A program made the position numbers and the translations under genes. 64,000 nucleotides of DNA from Nicotiana tabacum (Eukaryota; Streptophyta; Magnoliopsida; Solanales; Solanaceae), in contig NC_134089.1 in assembly GCF_000715075.1 (NCBI RefSeq), forward strand, positions 64,896,697 to 64,960,696. The letters are read 5' to 3'. Shown in pieces: positions 58,568 to 64,000 of the stretch (the first letter of the stretch is position 1; the number at the start of each line of letters is the position of its first letter). A model generated the notes under the pieces. The model did not search any database. It saw only the letters and a program-made list of their open reading frames with translations, and was not told where the DNA came from.

Positions 58568-59053
58568 CCCACTCAAACCCTATATATGTTTGAGACTCTG
58601 CTCCATGCTTCTCATCTTTCTGGAAATCTCTTCTTGTTTAGGGGTTTATTTGGTTTTCTCTTGCTCTGCGGTAAACTCGTACTGGGGCGGCTATGGGTAA
58701 GCAATGATAGTAAACTGAGTAGGTTCTAGTGGGAAGGATGGTGTTTCAAAGCTGAAGGATGATGGGTCAAAGCTAGGCCTGGGAAGTATAGGTTGTGTTC
58801 TAGCTGAGCAAGGTGGCGCAGTGAATATATTTGAGGCCGCACCTGACATTAACACCTGGGGGCGAGCCTCAGAAGGTGTTCCAACAAAGTTGGCTGAGAT
58901 GGTAGGATATCCTAGTGGGGTATTGGGGTGACTGATCGAGACATTAGAGGTCCCACTTGTCCTAGGAAAAAGCTTAGGGAACCCAGGGATCACACTTGGT
59001 GGTTCTCTTCCATTGGCCCAAGCGTCCCACATTTCCATTACACGGACACGCAT
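58568..59053 (-). pseudogene. Gag N-terminal region (copy B)
   Basis: As in A: MRVRVMEMWDAWANGREPPS, then a Pro/Ser-rich stretch to the shared TAG at 58691-58693. A further B-only TAA lies near 58647 (aaataaacccc on the minus strand). Confidence 0.62.
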
Positions 59054-59921
59054 AATTCTGTTTTCTTAGGCAGCTACCGATTCTGAAGTTAAGATGCCCG
59101 AGATCGGGCTATCATCCGCAATAGCAATTGTTGGCAGAGGAATTTTCGATGACATTTCAAAGCTTCCTTTCGATCTCGTGAAGTATGAATGTGAAGCCAG
59201 ACTACCACAAAATCAACCACCTAACTATAGAACCTGGACTTAACAGTAGACAACAAACCGGTCAGTTTGAAGCAATTAACATATAGGTAATCGCACATTG
59301 GGGGCGTGATGCACCTATACAATTAAATGTGTTTCTATATGCTTCACAACGGCTACATGTTTTATCTCGGCTTTTGCCTACTTTCCAATTTTCTTTTCTC
59401 CCCACTTTGATCTTTAATGCTTCCTTTCATTCCTATTTTCCTCTCTTTTATTTCCTCTCTTTTCTTGCTCTTCTCGCTTTTCTTTTGGTTTTCTTTGGCT
59501 TTCTTTTATTTGAGTTATTTACAAAAACATAACCGGATCCGATGAGGATTGCCTACGTATCACGACACCACGTGAATCAGATCATCATGTAGTTCAAGAA
59601 GTCAATGCGAAAAATAAAGGAACAATTTTGTGGTTTTTTTTTCAAATGTTCATTAATATAACCTCTACTTTACTAAATTACAAAAGACTCGAAACATACT
59701 TTTTCTAGGACTGTAAAACTTCAAACATACTCAAGACATAATTTTTCAAGGAATTTAAAACCTCAAACAGACTCGAAACATTCTTTAAAAATACCGACTC
59801 AAAAAAGAAAATACAATCAAGAAAACATCAGTGCCTCCAACACTGTCCTAGGAACACCAATTGGTCTTGCAGCGGTCCTACGTGCCATGTCATCTTGGAG
59901 CTGATAGTGATCCTCCATTAT
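59054..59921 (-). other. Spacer between ORF1 and gag (copy B)
   Basis: It corresponds to 34104-34868 and contains the structured motif at 59531-59596. A B-only stop near 59922 moves the end of the coiled-coil frame, so the last part of ORF1 falls inside this interval. Confidence 0.55.
59531..59596 (-). ncRNA. Structured RNA-like motif, ORF1-gag spacer version (copy B)
   Basis: Like 34581-34646, with one change that alters the hairpin (plus strand cacgacaccacgtga against cacgacaccgcgtga). This turns a C-G closing pair of the tcacg/cgtga stem into a weaker one. The core tacgtaggcaa is intact. Confidence 0.48.
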
Positions 59922-60602
59922 CTAGAGGACAAAGATCATTAGAGTGGCGAAGAACATGGATCTGGTCATGTCCTCACATGCACTGCATTTCATTATGATG
60001 TAGTCAGCAATCCTTCTGATCCTTTCTCTTATGATGCCCTTTTCTCGCAACAAACGCCCAATCTGTTGGGATCTAGCCTCTAAGATCTGGGTGGCAGTGT
60101 GACTTTGCTCTTGCAAGTGTTGTAGGTCCCCTTCCATCCGTGCCATCAAGGCGTAACAATGTTCTCTCTCGGCTTTAAAATTCTTGGCTTGTTTAGCCAT
60201 TTTACTCTCGAGGTTGGTAATCTCCTTTTCCTAACCTGTGACACCTCTTTCATATCTTTCTTTCATCTGTTGAATGAAAGTTGCACGCCCCTCTACATTT
60301 TTAGCCAACTTTGTTCGTACTTTTGCTAGCTCAGACTCAGCTTTTTGCAGGTCATCTTCATAGTCACGCACCTTTTGGGTAAGGTTGTAAATGAGCCTTT
60401 CATCTTTCCTGCTTCTACCCGAATTCTCGGCTGCTATTCTCAGATGTCGAACCTGGGCTCTGAGAGCTTCATTTTCTTGAATTAACCTTTTCCTCTCACC
60501 CTCGGCCTCTTGTGCCTGTAAATCATTGTTAAAGGTGACATTTCTTAACTCTTCTCGCAAAGCGTGAATGTTGGCTTGATATTTATTTTTCTTTTCCCCC
60601 AC
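59922..60602 (-). pseudogene. ORF1 coiled-coil region (copy B)
   Basis: Two frames split by the shared TAG at 60231-60233, with the same Leu/Glu/Lys-rich heptads as copy A. The second frame stops earlier than in A (after MIFVL). Confidence 0.66.
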
Positions 60603-61789
60603 GCTAACCTTTCTTGAATTTTGTCATCGAAGGCTTGAACATCGGGCCTTTTGGCAGACCTCTCGGATTCGGGATTGTGCTCCAGCTCATTGTTCACATA
60701 AAAGCTCCTTTCAAACCAAGCAGCATAATTGGGATCAACTTCGTCCTTAGCCGGGTCTGGTACCTGGGTGTCACTTTTTAGATACCGACAACCATTCTAG
60801 TCCCTTTGAACTAAAGCCTCGGGTAGCGTTGCTTCTGGGTGTAATTCAATGACTTGGGTGCTTAGATCTGCCTCTTCAGGTATCACCTGATATCTTCCCA
60901 GTTGTCTCATAACTCTTTGTGGTGCATATAGTTGTATACTTCTCACTCCCATCATCATCAAGTAGCCCTTTGAAGCGGTCATGTGTATGACTTCTGTTAC
61001 CAGGAGCCATCCTATGGTCCATTCAATTTGATTTGCTCTCAATTTTCTCAAGTAGGAAACCCAAGCTTCAAACCCTTCTGGTGGTTTGTAGTATTCCACC
61101 CTTTCTTCATACTTTTTGATGAAATTGTTCCCGTCCAAAGCATATCTCATGAACTTAGGATAACGGCGAAGGTGTTCGATCATCCACATTTGAAGAAGAA
61201 CATTGCAGCCTTCGAAAAATTGAGCCCCAGATTTGCACAAGGTTAATGCCCGGTAAATGTCTGCCAGCACTAACGGGACAAGTGTGTGATCTTTTTTGTC
61301 GACGAGGACCTGTGCAATTCTGGCCATACGAAAGTCTATTGTACCCTCCGCATTCGGAAAGACCATGACCCCTAGAAATGCCACGATGAAAGCAAACAGA
61401 TGATGAATTTGCAATATGCTCTTGTCTTGTTTGTTATTCAGCCCCTTTTCATGTGTTTCAAACCCGGCTGAGCGCCCGAACCTAAAATACAGGAAGTAGA
61501 AAGAACAACACCCTTTGCTTGCGTGGGCCTTGTTCATTTGTTTGCTGATATTTAGAAAATCGAAGAATTGGTGCACCGAGCGAGCCTTGGGGAATATGAG
61601 TTGTTGCTTTCTTAACTCTTGGCCGAAATCAATATACCTGGCTATTTCTTCCAGAGTGGGTGTGAGCTCAAAATCCGAAAAATGGAACACATTGTGAACG
61701 GGATCCCAGAAGGTTACCAAAGCTTTAATTAAATCTTCCTGGGGTTTGATGTGCATGATGTCTACCAGGGAACCCAATTGTTCTTTCAC
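60603..61789 (-). pseudogene. ORF1, globular N-terminal part (copy B, longest open version)
   Basis: Open for 330 codons from MKEQLGSLVDIMHIKPQE through VLQMWMIEHLRRYPKFMRYA to ATLPEALVQRD, where a TAG at about 60797-60799 replaces the Trp codon present in A. The same frame then continues (NGCRYLKSDTQ) to the shared frameshift before the coiled coil. TGA at 61796-61798 just upstream is shared with A. Confidence 0.74.
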
Positions 61790-61798
61790 CCATTCTCA

Positions 61799-63030
61799 AC
61801 CATCTTCATCTAAATCATCCCACCACCTACATAGCTGCAACCGAGCCCATTCTATGATAGATTGTAATTAGTCCTAGACAGTATTCATTTGTACCTGCGT
61901 AGGGTTAAGGTTAGGGTTGACTCTTGTGGACTCTTTTTGCAAAACATGCTTTCTGAAGAAAATCAACGGACAAAGACCCCTTTTATTGCTATATTAGCAA
62001 AAATGGTCGTTTTACAAATGTGGCCCCTTCACAATTCCAAACGAATTTTGAGGCCGGGGGGTAAGTATTTAATTGGAAAAGACACCTTTTAAACAGACTT
62101 GCCTATTTCTCCCGAAAATAGCCTTTCAATAATTGAAATTTAATCTAAGGCTATTCCGGTAAAAAAAATAACTTAAAATACCACCGAAGCTGGGTCGGCT
62201 TATTGTTTTGACCAAAAGCCCCGAAACACCCTTTATTTTGTTATTTTGTAAAAATGAGGCCGAACCTTATGTGGGTTGCCTATGTATCCCACATCCGGTG
62301 AGAATCAGACCTGCGTAGTTCGGTCAATTTTGACATAAAACATGATATTTGACTCACTTTTTTGAAATACATTCTCTCTTTTTTTCCCTTTTCAAAAATT
62401 TGGCAGAGTTTCGGGATATTTTCAAATATCGGGATTTTTAGAAACTGGGTAAATTCTCTCTCCTACCTCACTCTTGATTTTTCTATTTATTTACCTTTCT
62501 TAGCCGGTCAACATGCAAGCAGAAACAGATAAATATTCAGATAGCACGTAGGATGCATCAGGATGGTCTTTATTTTTGGGTGCACCTGTCCTAGATGGAC
62601 CCAACCCCTGTGTTGAGTCCCCAAGATCAAATGCACATGATGCAAATAATCGTTATTACTAGGGATCTGGCATGAGATTACGTTATTCTATGTTTAAAAC
62701 CTGGGGTTTGTGGTCTAGACTTGGGTTACCCGAGCAGACAACTGGGGTCGAGGAGGGGGCAACATACCGGGAGCACAAAAGTTTGCCCAGCCTTGTTGCT
62801 TGCCCATCCCTATCTTATTTGGTATAATTTCAACAGAAAAAGCGGGCCATGCGAACGTGTGCACATTTTCAGAAGACTCAGATAGGTGGCGTAAGAAGAC
62901 ATTTAAATACAGTTCAAGTAATATCAAAGCGGTAAACGACAATTAGCACACTAAGTCCACAAAATACAATAATATCAACAATAAAGCCAAATAAAAATCG
63001 CATTATCAAGCTCGAATTCTTGAACCTTGA
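61799..63030 (-). other. 5' untranslated leader (copy B)
   Basis: Counterpart of 36849-38080 with the motif at 62260-62323. The palindrome near 62415 is altered in its centre (gatattttcaaatatc) but its arms still pair. Confidence 0.6.
62260..62323 (-). ncRNA. Structured RNA-like motif, 5' leader version (copy B)
   Basis: Outer ccgaac/gttcgg and the tctcac/gtggga hairpin are unchanged from copy A. One core base differs (tacataggcaa in place of tacgtaggcaa on the minus strand), which weakens the ctacg/cgtag pair. Confidence 0.48.
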
Positions 63031-63068
63031 ACCAGAGATTCTGGGTTCGATCCCCAGCGAAGTCGCCA
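63031..63068 (-). promoter_or_regulatory. Primer binding site, tRNA-Arg type (copy B)
   Basis: The same 38 nt tRNA 3'-half match as in copy A, with one change in the acceptor part (agcgaagtcgcca). The LTR begins four bases further on. Confidence 0.84.
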
Positions 63069-63072
63069 GAGC

Positions 63073-64000
63073 TGTCACACCTCCTTTTTTACACACCCGA
63101 GGGCGGATATAAGGAAGTTTTTTCAACTAAAGTGACATTATCGAAATGGGATTATTTATTTGTTTCAGAGTCGCCACTTGGAATAGTTTATGGTGTCCCA
63201 AGTCACCGATTTATTTTAAAATCCCAAATCGAGGAAGTTTTATTTTTAAAGAGTCTGCAAACCAGAAATTCTAGATAAGGAATTCTGTTAACTCAGGAGA
63301 AGGTGTTAGGCATTCTCGGGTTCCGTGGTTCTAGAACGGTCGCTTAGGATTATTACTCGGCTTAAAATTGTTTAACTACTCATTTTTAGGACATACGTAC
63401 AATTATTTTTTTCCGCTTTTAGTCACTTGATTTGATCGTAATTAAAGAATTGAGTTATCGTATGTATACTCTTTTCTTTTGGCGCGTCAAAACCATGTCA
63501 CGCGAACATGTCCACAATTAATAACGCTTTGTTTATTTTATTAAGAAAAAGTTTGGTTGAAGTTGCACGAACGCATCCCTCAAGTCATTTTTAGAATTAA
63601 CTTCGTAATTATGTTACGTGAACGTATACATAATCACAATACTAGCCTAAATCGAGTCTAAAGAAAACTACAAGTATTTGATATTCATTAGATCTAAATA
63701 ATGAAACTAATACGAGGGCCATGTATTTTGAAATTTTATTTGGCATGGCATGCCTCGAATGATTTCCTCTTATAAGAAAAATTAACTATTCAAGGTCACC
63801 TAGTACGCTCCTATTTAGGAATTAATTCAACAAGGCTAGTTAATCATGGGAGAGGTCTTAAAATATTTTTGGGGCACACGAAATGGGCCAAAAACAGCCC
63901 GCTGAGGAATTAGCTTTAAGGGCTGAAAAATGGGGGCTCACGAATGGCCCAGAAATTAGAGGTTTTAAGACACAAATTGCAAGTTCTGGGACAAACAACC
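63073..64000 (-). repeat. 5' LTR of Ogre copy B, cut by the window end
   Basis: It starts tgtcacacctcc as in copy A and follows it for ~930 bp with about 18 single-base differences counted by eye. It would be expected to run to about 67.9 kb. Confidence 0.85.

Larger units (their letters stand above)
47316..64000 (-). mobile_element. Ogre/Tat-type Ty3/gypsy retrotransposon, copy B (defective, both ends incomplete)
   Basis: Same order and orientation as copy A, at a shift of about 24950 bp: short array, 3' UTR, integrase, RNase H pair, RT, intron, protease region, gag, ORF1, leader, PBS, start of the 5' LTR. The array is fused to a foreign gag at 47315/47316, so the 3' LTR is lost. The 5' LTR runs out of the window. 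It shares many breaks with A and has its own. Confidence 0.85.

Overview
This window looks like repeat-rich nuclear DNA of a flowering plant, most likely Solanaceae. That guess rests on remembered resemblance of the two LTR types to elements common in tomato, potato and tobacco relatives; no host gene is visible to confirm it. I find no intact protein-coding gene. Nearly everything is LTR retrotransposon or satellite DNA.

Layout. (1) 1-42948 is one giant Ty3/gypsy element of the Tat/Ogre type on the minus strand (copy A), cut by the window start. From high to low coordinate it has a 4.8 kb 5' LTR (38123-42948), a tRNA-Arg-type primer binding site (38081-38118), a leader, an extra ORF1 before gag, gag, a protease region with a G-patch, a probable intron, RT, RNase H, a second RNase H and integrase, a short unique 3' UTR (25507-27064), and then a tandem array of ~71 bp monomers filling 1-25506. 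The 3' LTR lies outside the window. (2) 42949-44277 is unassigned repeat-like sequence. (3) 44278-47315 is the start of a plus-strand Ty3/gypsy element of the Del/Tekay type: a 2.7 kb LTR, a tRNA-iMet-type PBS and the first codons of gag. It is cut abruptly at 47315/47316. (4) 47316-64000 is a second, same-orientation copy of the Ogre-like element (copy B), with only 3.1 kb of the 71 bp array. It is missing its 3' LTR and is cut by the window end inside its 5' LTR.

Copies A and B lie about 24.95 kb apart in register. They differ by roughly 2% where I compared the LTRs by eye, and they share at least ten premature stops plus several frameshifts and short deletions. These include losses at the protease and integrase active sites. 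Both therefore descend from one already defective progenitor, either mobilised in trans or copied by segmental duplication. Each copy also carries private breaks.

The large array is layered. The part next to pol (about 21.6-25.5 kb) is diverged. The distal part was recently enlarged by long duplications of 1895, 4320, 6215, 2004 and 497 bp, with one breakpoint used repeatedly. The 71 bp monomer is itself a dimer of ~35 bp half-units.

The best candidate for an undescribed system is a ~60-66 nt motif found three times in the untranslated parts of each Ogre copy (leader, ORF1-gag spacer, 3' UTR). Its single-stranded core is conserved, while its central and outer stems change in sequence but keep pairing, as expected of a structured RNA. 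The second candidate is a primer binding site that matches ~38 nt of the tRNA-Arg 3' half instead of the usual ~18 nt.
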